Positions 17,186 to 25,365 of a stretch of 64,000 nucleotides of DNA are shown in pieces (the stretch's first letter is position 1; every line of letters begins with the position of its first letter). The stretch is taken from assembly GCA_005768725.1 (NCBI GenBank), contig VAFM01000001.1, positions 959,758-1,023,757 of the forward strand, written 5' to 3'. The translations under genes and the position numbers were made by a program. Under the pieces are notes generated by a model. The model saw only the letters and a list, made by a program, of their open reading frames with translations. It did no database searches and was not told the origin of the DNA. The stretch comes from Blastochloris viridis. Its GTDB lineage: Bacteria; Pseudomonadota; Alphaproteobacteria; UBA2136; UBA6156.

Positions 17186-17197
17186 ATACGTTCGTAT
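17186..17197. promoter_or_regulatory. Palindrome at the start of the S24 repressor gene
   Basis: ATACG-TT-CGTAT lies two bases before the ATG. Its place suits autoregulation, but this is inference from position only. Confidence 0.35.
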
Positions 17198-17199
17198 GC

Positions 17200-17856
17200 A
17201 TGAAACCACAAACCAAACGCGCTTATGAATATATTCAGCACAGTATCATACTGGATGGATTTGCGCCGTCGGTTCAAGATTTGGCTGACGCTATGGGTTA
17301 CAAGTCTAAACGCTCAGCAGCTATCATTATCGAAGAGCTCATTGAAGAAGGCCTTCTCCAACGTCGCGGCAATGGCAACCGTCAACTCCAATTACTTTTC
17401 CAACCCCAAACTGCTAAGGCAAGTGCTAGCGTTGTTAAAGTCCCCCTCCTTGGTCGAGCATCTTGCGGCCCCCTCATGCTAGCCAGTGAGAACATCGAGG
17501 CTACAATCCAAGTATCAACGGGCCTAGCTCGTCCTCCGCACCGCTATTTCATTTTGCGAGCTCATGGAAATTCCATGAACAAAGCGGGCATTCAACATGG
17601 AGATTTGGTGCTGATACGCCAGCAGTCCACGGCTCAAGCTGGTGACAAGGTTTTGGCTCTGATTGACGATGAGGCTACCATCAAAGAATTTCATCCGCAT
17701 GGAAACACCGTCGTGCTTATGCCGCGTAGTACCGATAAGACCATCCAGCCGATAGTGATGGAAGCTGACTTCCAAATTCAAGGCATTGTTATCGCCACCC
17801 TGCCGCCACAGATTTCACCCGCATTAACAGATTTCGATGAAGGTGAAAGCCCCTAA
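17200..17856 (+). CDS. LexA/UmuD-like S24 peptidase-domain repressor
   Basis: 218 aa. N-terminal winged-helix DNA-binding domain (about residues 1-65; TKRAYEYIQHSIILDGFAPS is LexA-like). The C-terminal S24 domain has the autocleavage site RASCG at about 87-91, catalytic Ser in HGNSMNKAG (about 124) and Lys in ATIKEF (about 162). Cleavage would be at Cys-Gly, as in UmuD and some phage repressors, not Ala-Gly as in LexA. It is the first gene inside the island and probably holds the element silent until DNA damage. Upstream, ATACGTTCGTAT (17186-17197) is palindromic and touches the start codon; no ribosome site is visible, so the mRNA may be leaderless. Confidence 0.85.
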   Translation: MKPQTKRAYEYIQHSIILDGFAPSVQDLADAMGYKSKRSAAIIIEELIEEGLLQRRGNGNRQLQLLFQPQTAKASASVVKVPLLGRASCGPLMLASENIEATIQVSTGLARPPHRYFILRAHGNSMNKAGIQHGDLVLIRQQSTAQAGDKVLALIDDEATIKEFHPHGNTVVLMPRSTDKTIQPIVMEADFQIQGIVIATLPPQISPALTDFDEGESP

Positions 17857-18013
17857 AAAAAGGCCACCCATGGGGCAGCCAGAGCAGCCACTACAATGCC
17901 TGCATTCCTGAATGTAGGCAGATTGCCTCCGGTTTACAAGGGTAGCCAACAGCATTTCATCCCCATTTTGGTGGGGGTGTGCTGAGCATGCAACCAATAT
18001 GTAAGGACAAACC

Positions 18014-18223
18014 ATGTCTAAGCAACAGCCTGCCCGGCTTCAAGGGCTCAAACCCGGTACCGAAGCGCCTGCTTCTGGCCAGTACCAGCAAATCGGCCCA
18101 CGCGGTGGCAAAGGCCCGGAAATTACGTCCACGCAAGGCAAGCCCCTGCCCCCGACGACGATATCCGGCTCTACCTATAAGCTGGTTGACCCTACCAAAA
18201 ACCAATCCGGTAAAGGGAAATAG
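18014..18223 (+). CDS. YjzC-like small protein
   Basis: 69 aa, hydrophilic. LKPGTEAPASGQYQQIGPRG and the later GKPLPPTT followed by TYKLVDPTK follow the YjzC family pattern (G-x-x-A-P-x-S-G-x-Y at the start, a P-P-T motif, and a terminal Y-K-L). Function unknown. TAAGGAC precedes the ATG and the next gene starts 2 bp after the stop, so the two are co-translated. DUF3892 and YjzC pairs also occur on other elements. Confidence 0.6.
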   Translation: MSKQQPARLQGLKPGTEAPASGQYQQIGPRGGKGPEITSTQGKPLPPTTISGSTYKLVDPTKNQSGKGK

Positions 18224-18225
18224 CC

Positions 18226-18486
18226 ATGGCTGAATATCAGGTGACTCACATCCGCCTTTCCAATGGCACTACCCACCAGCACATCACTCAGCTTGCGATT
18301 GGTGGCCAATGGTACACGCGGCAACAAGTAGTCGACTTCATCCGGTCGGGCCACTCCTTCTACACTCAGGTGTATGGAGGCAGCAAAACCTACCTCAAGG
18401 TCGTAGACGCTACTCCGCCCTACGTACAAACGTTTGCGAACAATACGCCAACGGATAACCTGCTCTCTCTGCCTAAGGCGGCATAG
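18226..18486 (+). CDS. DUF3892-like protein
   Basis: 86 aa. YQVTHIRLSNGTTHQHITQL, a central GGQWYTRQQVVDFIRSG and LKVVDATPPYVQTFANNTP fit DUF3892, a small beta-rich domain with an embedded helix. Function unknown. It overlaps the ribosome site region of the preceding YjzC-like gene by only 2 bp spacing and a terminator follows. Confidence 0.65.
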   Translation: MAEYQVTHIRLSNGTTHQHITQLAIGGQWYTRQQVVDFIRSGHSFYTQVYGGSKTYLKVVDATPPYVQTFANNTPTDNLLSLPKAA

Positions 18487-18493
18487 AGATACT

Positions 18494-18526
18494 GGGGAGG
18501 AAGGGTAACTTCCTCCCCTCTTATTT
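18494..18526 (+). terminator. Terminator after the DUF3892 gene
   Basis: GGGGAGGAAG / CTTCCTCCCC arms around GGTAA followed by TCTTATTT. Confidence 0.8.
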
Positions 18527-18546
18527 AATGAAAGACATATAAACAC

Positions 18547-19038
18547 ATGAAAACGAATATCAAGAACACGCTGCTTGCCGCCGTACAAGAGTCGAAAGAG
18601 CGAAAGGACGCGGCACAAAAAAGCTTAGAGGCTGAAAAAACAGCCGAACAGCAATTTATGGACAGCTTTAAGCAAGTTCGAGCCGAGGTAATTAAACCTG
18701 CTATGGAAGAACTCAAAGCCTTGCTCACGGCCAATGGCGTTATTTGTGGTATTCATGAAAGTGAAGAGCGCTTTGAAGACAGAACTGGTCGTATGGCAGA
18801 GAGATGCGGTATCACCATGACTTTCTTCGATGATACGAAAAACAGACATGTTGCTACAAGCTATCCTCATTTTACGGTTTATGCAGATAAGCTCGCGAAA
18901 AACGTTAGCTTTCACCAAAGCACTATCGGGCCCGGCAGAGGCGGTAGCGCAGGGAACTGTGGTTCCTCAGACCTCGATAAAGTCACGCATGATTTAATAC
19001 AAGAATACGTTACTAATCTCGTAACTAAAGTTGTTTAG
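18547..19038 (+). CDS. Hypothetical island protein
   Basis: 163 aa. The N-terminal third (about residues 8-60) is a charged coiled coil (ESKERKDAAQKSLEAEKTAE); the rest is soluble with a Gly-rich turn GPGRGGSAGNCGSS near the end. I do not recognise a family. Base composition is lower in GC than the core genome. It lies alone between two terminators. Confidence 0.6.
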   Translation: MKTNIKNTLLAAVQESKERKDAAQKSLEAEKTAEQQFMDSFKQVRAEVIKPAMEELKALLTANGVICGIHESEERFEDRTGRMAERCGITMTFFDDTKNRHVATSYPHFTVYADKLAKNVSFHQSTIGPGRGGSAGNCGSSDLDKVTHDLIQEYVTNLVTKVV

Positions 19039-19047
19039 CCTTAACTG

Positions 19048-19084
19048 AAAAAGCCCCCGCTGCATTGCTGCGACGGGGGCTTTT
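19048..19084. terminator. Bidirectional terminator
   Basis: AAAAAGCCCCCG / CGGGGGCTTTT arms with a longer loop, between the gene at 18547 and convergent argH. Confidence 0.85.
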
Positions 19085-19096
19085 CGTTTTCGAGGG

Positions 19097-20467
19097 TTAA
19101 TTTTTCAAGGCGGCAAGTTGCTCCAACACACGGGCACGGGCGGTGCCTCCGGGCTGAGAGCGGCGCTCCACGGCCTTCTCAAAGCTGGTTTCGAAGCCTT
19201 GCATCGGCTTGTGACCCAACTCGGTGATGGCCTTGTTCATGGTCTCCAGCGGAAGCTGGTGAACCTGAACCCCTTGCACGTCGGCATCCTTTACCCATGC
19301 CGCCACAATCTTGTAGGCGTCACGGAAAGGCACACCTTCAGCCGCAAGGGCATCGGCCAGCTCTGTCGCCAGAATGTGGCCTTGATGGAGGATGTCGTCC
19401 GCGCGTTGCGGGTTGACGTCCATTTCGATTACGAAGCCGGGCCAGACACTCAGGCAAGCAGTCGCACAATCAAGAGACCGCATAATCACGCCTTTCAGTT
19501 CGTGCAGGTCGCTGCCGTAACTGGTAGGCACGGTGCGCATCAGCATGTAGCCATCGGCTTGGGCGCCAATCATGTGGGCCGAGTGAGCGCGGGTAAGTTC
19601 CGGTACGTCCGGGTTGCGCTTGTTCGGCATGATAGAGCTACCAGTCGACCAGCGTGGCGGGAGCTTGATAAGCCCCACCGGCGTGGCAGACCAGTACATG
19701 GCGTCTTCGGCCAGACGGCCGAGGTGAACGCCAAGTTGCGCCAAGGCGGAGAGGGCTTGGAGCATGAAGTCGCGGTTGCCCACGGCGTCATACGAGTTGG
19801 CAGCAGGTGCGGCAAACCCAAGCTGTTTCGCCATGGCGGACAAGTCCATCGGCAGCGGCGTACCGGCCAGTGCCGCCGCCCCTTGGGGCATTTCGGCAAG
19901 GGCGGTGGTACGTGCGGCATTAAGACTTGCAATGTCCCGCTGGAACGCCTGCGCATGAGCCAGAAGCACATGAGCAAAACGCACCGGCTGACCGTGCTGG
20001 AGGTGGGTCATGCCGGGAATCAGCACGTCCACCAAGGTTTCAGCTTTGGCTACAAGAGCCTGCACCAGCGTTGCTACATCGGCAGAGACACGCGCGGTTT
20101 CATCCGCCATGTAGAGCCGCAGAGTGGTCGCGATCAGGTCGTTACGGGAACGGCCGACGTGCATTTTCTTACCGAGTTCGCCGTGGCGTTCGGTAACATA
20201 GCGCTCGAGGTGCATGTGAATGTCCTCATCGCGTACGTTCCAAACGAAGGTTCCTGCGGCAATGCTGGCAACCGCTTCATCGAGTGTGGCACCGATGGCC
20301 TTGACCTCATCTGCGGCGAAGTAGCCAAGGCCTGCCAGACCTGACAGCCATGCCTTTTGTACAGCTACTTCCTGCTTGGCGAGGCGTCTGTCGACACCGA
20401 TACCATTGGTAAAGTTGAAGAGTTCGTCGGGTTGGGCATTATTCACCCCCGATTGCAAAACACTCAT
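19097..20467 (-). CDS. argH: Argininosuccinate lyase
   Basis: 456 aa, full length. The fumarase/aspartase-superfamily signature GSSIMPNKRNPDVPE sits near residues 273-287; GKKMHVGRSRNDLIAT and MTHLQHGQPVRFAH are two further conserved blocks, and the last gives the general acid/base His. It splits argininosuccinate to arginine and fumarate, the last step of arginine synthesis. AAAGGA lies 8 bases before the ATG. The gene lies within the integrated element but has GC and codon use like the core genome, unlike its neighbours. No other arg gene is in view. Confidence 0.95.
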   Translation of the reverse strand: MSVLQSGVNNAQPDELFNFTNGIGVDRRLAKQEVAVQKAWLSGLAGLGYFAADEVKAIGATLDEAVASIAAGTFVWNVRDEDIHMHLERYVTERHGELGKKMHVGRSRNDLIATTLRLYMADETARVSADVATLVQALVAKAETLVDVLIPGMTHLQHGQPVRFAHVLLAHAQAFQRDIASLNAARTTALAEMPQGAAALAGTPLPMDLSAMAKQLGFAAPAANSYDAVGNRDFMLQALSALAQLGVHLGRLAEDAMYWSATPVGLIKLPPRWSTGSSIMPNKRNPDVPELTRAHSAHMIGAQADGYMLMRTVPTSYGSDLHELKGVIMRSLDCATACLSVWPGFVIEMDVNPQRADDILHQGHILATELADALAAEGVPFRDAYKIVAAWVKDADVQGVQVHQLPLETMNKAITELGHKPMQGFETSFEKAVERRSQPGGTARARVLEQLAALKN

Positions 20468-20579
20468 AAGTCAGTCCTTTCCCGCATTTCGGCGGATTAT
20501 AGCCCGCATAAGGGGCTGTCAGGCAAGGGATTTCCGCCTCCTTCTAAAAGTATACATCGCCAGAGTCAAGGAGGTTTTC

Positions 20580-21020
20580 ATGACTGGTGCCATCTACGAT
20601 GCCTTGAACGAGCATCGCCTCTCACGAGAGGAAACGTTCAAAATCAAATCTACCATGCGGTGGGTGGTGAAATTCCGCTCTTCGCAGGTTACAGACGAAG
20701 CCCTTGAAGGAGGTCTTCTTCTCCGCCACGTGGTGGACAATGCCAACTCTCAGGATTGGGAGGTTGTTGCGAAGGAATTGAAGCTAGAAATAGCGTCTCT
20801 GCCCTTTCAAAACAACGAGAATGGAACACTCTCGCTGGACGAAATCTTCGCCCGCGTAGACCAGTCTCTTGCGTATGCCTGCCGCACACGTCTTGTGAAA
20901 GACGAAGCCTGCCCCCGCCACCCCGATACATTGGAAGTGGCCGAGGTTGCGCTTGTGGCGGATGCCCAACAGCTTCGGGCCCTGCTACGCCACGTACTCA
21001 ACCACTGGCAGAACAGGTGA
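20580..21020 (+). CDS. Hypothetical protein divergent from argH
   Basis: 146 aa from an ATG with a strong AGGAGG site six bases upstream. Soluble and acidic with an alpha-helical look; residues about 50-70 and 95-115 hold charged helices. No family recognised. It is divergent from argH with 112 bp between, so they could share control. A terminator follows. Confidence 0.65.
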   Translation: MTGAIYDALNEHRLSREETFKIKSTMRWVVKFRSSQVTDEALEGGLLLRHVVDNANSQDWEVVAKELKLEIASLPFQNNENGTLSLDEIFARVDQSLAYACRTRLVKDEACPRHPDTLEVAEVALVADAQQLRALLRHVLNHWQNR

Positions 21021-21043
21021 AACTTTGAAGTATGCGATAACTT

Positions 21044-21074
21044 AGCCCCTATCAGCTTGTCTGGTAGGGGTTTT
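21044..21074 (+). terminator. Terminator after the 20580 gene
   Basis: CCCCTATCAG / CTGGTAGGGG arms with CTTGT loop followed by TTTT. Confidence 0.8.
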
Positions 21075-21315
21075 ACATTTTTAGCCGGTCGTGTATGTTG
21101 CAGCTGCATGGGCGAGTTGTCCGTGTGGGGCGTTGTAACCCCTCGATTACGGCAGCGACATCTGCCGATACCAAAACTGTCGCCCTCTAACCCTGCGGTT
21201 GGGGAGGCGGCGGAATGCAATAGCGCAAGCGAATACGCTGCGCCGTTTAATCGACGGTTACAAACTCCCCGGCCACCTTTTACGGTGGTCGTTTTACATA
21301 AAAGGGAGATGAACC
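21075..21315. other. 240-bp leader region
   Basis: No gene. It holds a small CCACC / GGTGG hairpin at 21281-21294 shortly before the membrane-protein gene, and a GC-rich stretch that could fold. Nothing else recognised. Confidence 0.4.
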
Positions 21316-22107
21316 ATGGCCATCAACACCACTAGACTCGCAAGCGCCCTAGCCGGGTTATGGGCTGTTTTAGCGCTACCGATGACTCAATCCCTGCCAA
21401 ACGTAGATGGACTGATTGATTTTACCTTCTGGTATGCCGTCTTGCTATATCCAGTCTGGGTTATTTATGGTTGGCGCTGGGTGAGCGAAGGCACCACAGT
21501 TCCGCGCTGGTTGCTGTTCTCCTGCTTAGGCATGGCCTTTGTGGTAGTCGTAATGCTGCTTAACAGCCGAACCCCCGAGTATGCCTTAATGTCCTTGCTC
21601 ACAATGGGGGTGATAACTTTGTTGGTCTTTACTCTCGAGGGCATTCCACCTGCTTTGAAAAACATCCATCGCAAACCTCCGCAATGGTTGATTGTGATCA
21701 TCGCACTTATATGTGCCGCCTTCGCCGTCGCATTTGCAAAATCTCTCACCCCCCTCGCAAATATGATTTGCCTTGTATTCTTTGGCCTCAGTTGGGGAGG
21801 CTATAAGCTTTTCAAACTCAAGAAAATTACCATGGTGGAATTCTGCGTGGCCTTTGTGTTGGCGGGAAGCTTAATGGTCGCCGTAATTATAGCCACTTGG
21901 CCTCAACAGCAATCGTTACAGCCAGCCAACACCGAAGAGTATAATAAAGCCATAAGCAGGGCAGTTGCTATAACTGCTGGAGAGGACTTGCCACCGGATT
22001 GTAAAGACTTGATGCAACGCTTCCCACATACCGCGCCCTTTATGAAAGGTTGTGAGCACCTTCGGCAGCCAAGCGTCGCGCCTGAGCCGCTTCGAATATC
22101 TGAGTAA
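21316..22107 (+). CDS. Hypothetical multi-pass membrane protein
   Basis: 263 aa with about six to seven membrane helices covering residues 8-205, and a soluble C-terminal tail (about 210-263) with two Cys residues (PPDCKDLMQRF, KGCEHL). AAAGGGAGATGAACC gives a good ribosome site. No family recognised. Its last 68 bp overlap the 3' end of the convergent terminase-like gene. Confidence 0.65.
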   Translation: MAINTTRLASALAGLWAVLALPMTQSLPNVDGLIDFTFWYAVLLYPVWVIYGWRWVSEGTTVPRWLLFSCLGMAFVVVVMLLNSRTPEYALMSLLTMGVITLLVFTLEGIPPALKNIHRKPPQWLIVIIALICAAFAVAFAKSLTPLANMICLVFFGLSWGGYKLFKLKKITMVEFCVAFVLAGSLMVAVIIATWPQQQSLQPANTEEYNKAISRAVAITAGEDLPPDCKDLMQRFPHTAPFMKGCEHLRQPSVAPEPLRISE

Positions 22108-22546
22108 GGCGAAGTACCACCTGTTCCTGCGAAAGCCCTTTCAGGCTGCTGTCGGAGCTGGTGACATCCTGCTGAATGCGGTCGCCGTAGCGCTTGGGCG
22201 CGAGCTTACTGAGAAACCACTTTCGGACATCGCAGCGTAGGCGGCTGCGCTGTACATTCTCATGGTTGAAGATCCATTCGATACTGCCGTCCTTATTGAC
22301 CTTCTGCACCCAGTCGCCGCTGCTGTTATCGGCAATTTCCAAAATCTCTTCTGCCATGGATTCTAGACCCATGTCGCGTGCACGCGCGTACTGGGTACCA
22401 AAGTCCACATCCGTAAGAGCGGCTTTCCTCACAGCAGCGGGCGTGACGGGCACATCGGCATCGTTACAAATGGCGCGTAGCGAGATCCCTTCTGCGAGTC
22501 GCTCCAGGATTTTGATTTTGAGCTGAGGGGTTAGCTTTCTACTCAT
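22040..22546 (-). CDS. Terminase small-subunit-like protein
   Basis: 168 aa from the ATG at 22546. An N-terminal helix-turn-helix (LKIKILERLAEGISLRAICN) is followed by ALTDVDFGTQYARARDMGLE and a conserved RCDVRKWFLSKLAPKRYGD block, the usual TerS_phage layout that recognises DNA for packaging. No large-subunit gene is nearby, which is the pattern of phage satellites that redirect a helper phage. The ATG overlaps the stop of the rep gene as ATGAGTAG, with GAGGA upstream, so translation is coupled. Confidence 0.75.
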   Translation of the reverse strand: MSRKLTPQLKIKILERLAEGISLRAICNDADVPVTPAAVRKAALTDVDFGTQYARARDMGLESMAEEILEIADNSSGDWVQKVNKDGSIEWIFNHENVQRSRLRCDVRKWFLSKLAPKRYGDRIQQDVTSSDSSLKGLSQEQVVLRLTQIFEAAQARRLAAEGAHNLS

Positions 22547-24557
22547 CGCTTTGTTCCTCATATCCATCTTCGCAACTACGCACCCCTATAGGGTTGTGCG
22601 AAGTTTGCGAAGGAATGCTGGATACTGTCGCTTTTTCGCAAACTGCATTTTGCGGAATGTTGCGGCTAAGCGAAACCGCACCACCTTCTACATCCAACCA
22701 CCCCATTACAACCACACGCTTGACGGCTCGCTCAGCGGTATCTTTCCGACTATCCCGCGCCGCAGCACTATTCTCTTGAGGTTGAGCTTTCAACATATGC
22801 GCTAGCAGAGCATGTAAGGGGATAGTCCCTGCATATTCATCTTGAAGTGCAGCTACACTTGCAAGAACCTGCTGCTGCCACTTGCCCGTTGGTTCAGGGA
22901 GTTTGCGCAAGCGGTCATCAAACTCCACCACACAGCTTGTGATAGCTTCTCCGTCCTCATCTTCGCCCAACACGATCTGTTGCAGACGAAACGGAAAGAC
23001 CTTGCCGTCTTCACCATCTTTCTGCTTTGTCACGCGGGCCTCCATCGTCTTCATACCGCCGTTCACTGTCGCAGATACTTCAATCTCCGTATCCATCGCT
23101 GCTTTTAGGCCAGACCATCCTCTCGCACCTCGTGCATCATCTTTGCCTGTATGGTGAACCAGTACTACCAACCCACCAAGTGCCGCTTGGATATTTTGAC
23201 AACGTTTCAGCACCGCCCCCATATCTTCGGCAGAGTTTTCATTCGCACCCGCTGATGCTTGCGCCAACGTATCTATCACCACAATATCCGCACTACCTTT
23301 GGCTTTAATGGCTTGAATCAGAGCCTTATCGTCATCCACACACAGGTTTGGCGTTTGGGGAATAATCTGAATCGGCACTCGGGTCATATCAATCCCATGA
23401 TACTGCGCATAGGCAACAAGGCGATTACGAAAGCCACTTACCCCTTCGGCCACTACGTAAACCACTCGCAGAGGCTTTGTCTTCAACCCACACCACTCCG
23501 CACCACGTGCAATAGCCAACATGAGGTCTAATGTAAAAAACGACTTACCAGCGCCGGACTTCCCGAAAATCATCGCCATGCCCGCTTGTGGCAAAACATT
23601 TTTAACGGCCCATGTGGGCGGAGATACCGCCATAAAATCTTTGGCCGAGACAACGGTAAAGCTCGTCAACTGGCTTTCCTGACCATACTTTTTGGCAGCA
23701 CTCGTCACCAAGCGCTCAATATCTTGAAAGCGCTGCTTCCAGCGTTCGTCGTTTTGGTCTTCGTTAACCAGCATCATGCCTTGTATGATTTGAACCGTAT
23801 CCGCTACGCTCATGCCTTTGGCAATATAGCTGGCCGCCAAAGTTAGGAGAGCATCGTGGTAAGACTCTCCGGTGAGTATTTGACGAATTTTTTCAGCGTT
23901 ATCTTTCACATCAAACGATAACGCTGAGGCCTGAGAGGAAACTTCTGGTTGAATCTTATTTAAGTTAAGCCCTTCTTCAAACTCTTGCAGCGAGTACGTT
24001 AAATCGGGCACCCAGTGCTTTAAGCTGACTGGATAGGGCTCTCCATCGTTTTTACGGAGGTGCTCTTCCTTGGAGTTCACTCCTATTGGTAAGCGCATGT
24101 AACGCGTGCTGGGGGCTTTAGCACCTGTATCGGTGTAACCCGCATCCGCAAGCCTATTAAACAGCGCATCAGCTTCATCCACAGATCTCAGAGGTTCCGA
24201 AAGGATATACCCCCACTGCTCGTTGCCCGGCGACGTCTCCAGTTTCCACGAAGGTTCAAGGGCAGGTGTATTTTCGACTTTGGTACCAACATCATCCAAT
24301 ACCACGCACATTAAGGCACAAAAGTTTGTTTTCTGGCGTGCTATGCGTCCCTCTACCTCTTTGACCAGCGAGATACAGAAGTAATTATCGTGCGTTTCGT
24401 CATTAACATCTTTTTGCCCACCATATACTTTCCCAGTCCATCCACCTGTTTGCGCACGCGAATTAATCCAAACCTGACCATGTGTCCGGTCAATTCCACT
24501 TTGTCTTGCTGGACGAGCAATCGCTTTTAGGAAATCGACATTAGAGATTTTAGCCAC
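22539..24557 (-). CDS. RepA-like replication protein: primase-like N domain plus AAA ATPase/helicase
   Basis: 672 aa from the GTG at 24557, which has GGGAGAG seven bases upstream. Residues about 10-190 resemble a RepB/primase-like domain (GQVWINSRAQTGGW, ALMCVVLDDVG, TRYMRLPIGVNSKEE). Residues about 300-510 are a RecA-type ATPase: Walker A GKSGAGKS, Walker B-like IVVIDTLAQASAG, VLVHHTGKD and ARGARGWSGLKAAMD. This is a RepA/AAA_25 helicase found on plasmids, P4-like elements and satellites; it would drive replication of the excised element. GTG overlaps the alpA stop (GTGGCTAA), so the two are translationally coupled. Confidence 0.8.
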   Translation of the reverse strand: MAKISNVDFLKAIARPARQSGIDRTHGQVWINSRAQTGGWTGKVYGGQKDVNDETHDNYFCISLVKEVEGRIARQKTNFCALMCVVLDDVGTKVENTPALEPSWKLETSPGNEQWGYILSEPLRSVDEADALFNRLADAGYTDTGAKAPSTRYMRLPIGVNSKEEHLRKNDGEPYPVSLKHWVPDLTYSLQEFEEGLNLNKIQPEVSSQASALSFDVKDNAEKIRQILTGESYHDALLTLAASYIAKGMSVADTVQIIQGMMLVNEDQNDERWKQRFQDIERLVTSAAKKYGQESQLTSFTVVSAKDFMAVSPPTWAVKNVLPQAGMAMIFGKSGAGKSFFTLDLMLAIARGAEWCGLKTKPLRVVYVVAEGVSGFRNRLVAYAQYHGIDMTRVPIQIIPQTPNLCVDDDKALIQAIKAKGSADIVVIDTLAQASAGANENSAEDMGAVLKRCQNIQAALGGLVVLVHHTGKDDARGARGWSGLKAAMDTEIEVSATVNGGMKTMEARVTKQKDGEDGKVFPFRLQQIVLGEDEDGEAITSCVVEFDDRLRKLPEPTGKWQQQVLASVAALQDEYAGTIPLHALLAHMLKAQPQENSAAARDSRKDTAERAVKRVVVMGWLDVEGGAVSLSRNIPQNAVCEKATVSSIPSQTSHNPIGVRSCEDGYEEQSDE

Positions 24558-24774
24558 GAGATTGCTCTCCCATAGCGTTGAGAGTCTTACGCAGTTCGCC
24601 AACATTCCAAACCGTGATAGTGCTTATCTTGTGTGGTTTAGGGATAAGTCCTCTCTGCACCCATCTCCATACGGTTGAGGGAGAACAGGCAAAGAGTTTT
24701 TGGACTGTCAATAGACGGACGTGGGCTACATCAGGAAGCTCATCAAAACTGACGAGAGATTTTGTATTGGTCAT
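24550..24774 (-). CDS. AlpA-like helix-turn-helix regulator
   Basis: 74 aa from the ATG at 24774, which has GGAG seven bases upstream. LLTVQKLFACSPSTVWRWVQRGLIPKP is the MerR/AlpA-type helix-turn-helix that recognises DNA, here with the typical R-G-x-I-P-x-P turn. AlpA proteins switch on integrase or replication genes of P4-like elements. It is the head of the rep-terminase operon and overlaps rep. Confidence 0.8.
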   Translation of the reverse strand: MTNTKSLVSFDELPDVAHVRLLTVQKLFACSPSTVWRWVQRGLIPKPHKISTITVWNVGELRKTLNAMGEQSRG

Positions 24775-24891
24775 GTAGGCTCCTTTCACTTAAGAGCCAG
24801 CGCATCCCGTCTCTTACAGACGCATAGAACACTACCAGTGCAGTACAAAAAACGACAAAAAGCGGGATATTTTTCTAACTGCGATTTTCAC

Positions 24892-25365
24892 TTAATCCCA
24901 ACACTCAGGGGGCCACGATTCCATTTCCTTGCGATTTTCTTCTTCCCGTTGGCGGTGAGCCTCTTGATTGGTACGTTTACTAACGATGCCTTTTACGATT
25001 TGGCCGGGCTTTTCACCACCCTGTGTTTTATGCTTCATTCTCTTAACCTTTAGAGTGCGCTCGACAAATGCGTATATTTTATCTTTCGTGGAGAATTTCA
25101 TTGCTAACTCTTCCTCTGTAGCAAGCTCTGGGATTATCTGCACATGGTCGAGAATCTCCATAATCTCTTCCAGAGAGCGTGCGGGAGAGCCTTTCTTTTG
25201 TTTAGGAAGGCCGCATATGCGAAATACCAATTCCTTCCACAGTGCAGCATCCATATTGGTAATGTCGATAGGTTCCATGCCACGTCTACGACACTGTTTA
25301 TTAACTTTTTCTTGCAAGGAGACTCTTTGTTCTGAGCTGAGATTATTAACCAGTTTATCGGCCAT
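24892..25365 (-). CDS. Hypothetical island protein
   Basis: 157 aa, charged, soluble. Two helical stretches (about residues 60-80 SLEEIMEILDHVQIIPEL and about 125-155, KRTNQEAHRQREEENRKEM) and one Cys-containing end. No family recognised. AGGAG lies 8 bases before the ATG, and its first 11 bp overlap the 3' end of the integrase gene, so it may be translated with it. Confidence 0.65.
   Translation of the reverse strand: MADKLVNNLSSEQRVSLQEKVNKQCRRRGMEPIDITNMDAALWKELVFRICGLPKQKKGSPARSLEEIMEILDHVQIIPELATEEELAMKFSTKDKIYAFVERTLKVKRMKHKTQGGEKPGQIVKGIVSKRTNQEAHRQREEENRKEMESWPPECWD

Noticed and set aside
17041..17199. Possible CRISPR-like short repeat TATACCATCA
   Set aside because: Only two adjacent copies; no spacer or further repeats.
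21057..21335. Plus-strand 92-codon frame overlapping the start of the membrane-protein gene
   Set aside because: Composition is irregular and the membrane-protein gene has a better ribosome site and coherent helices.
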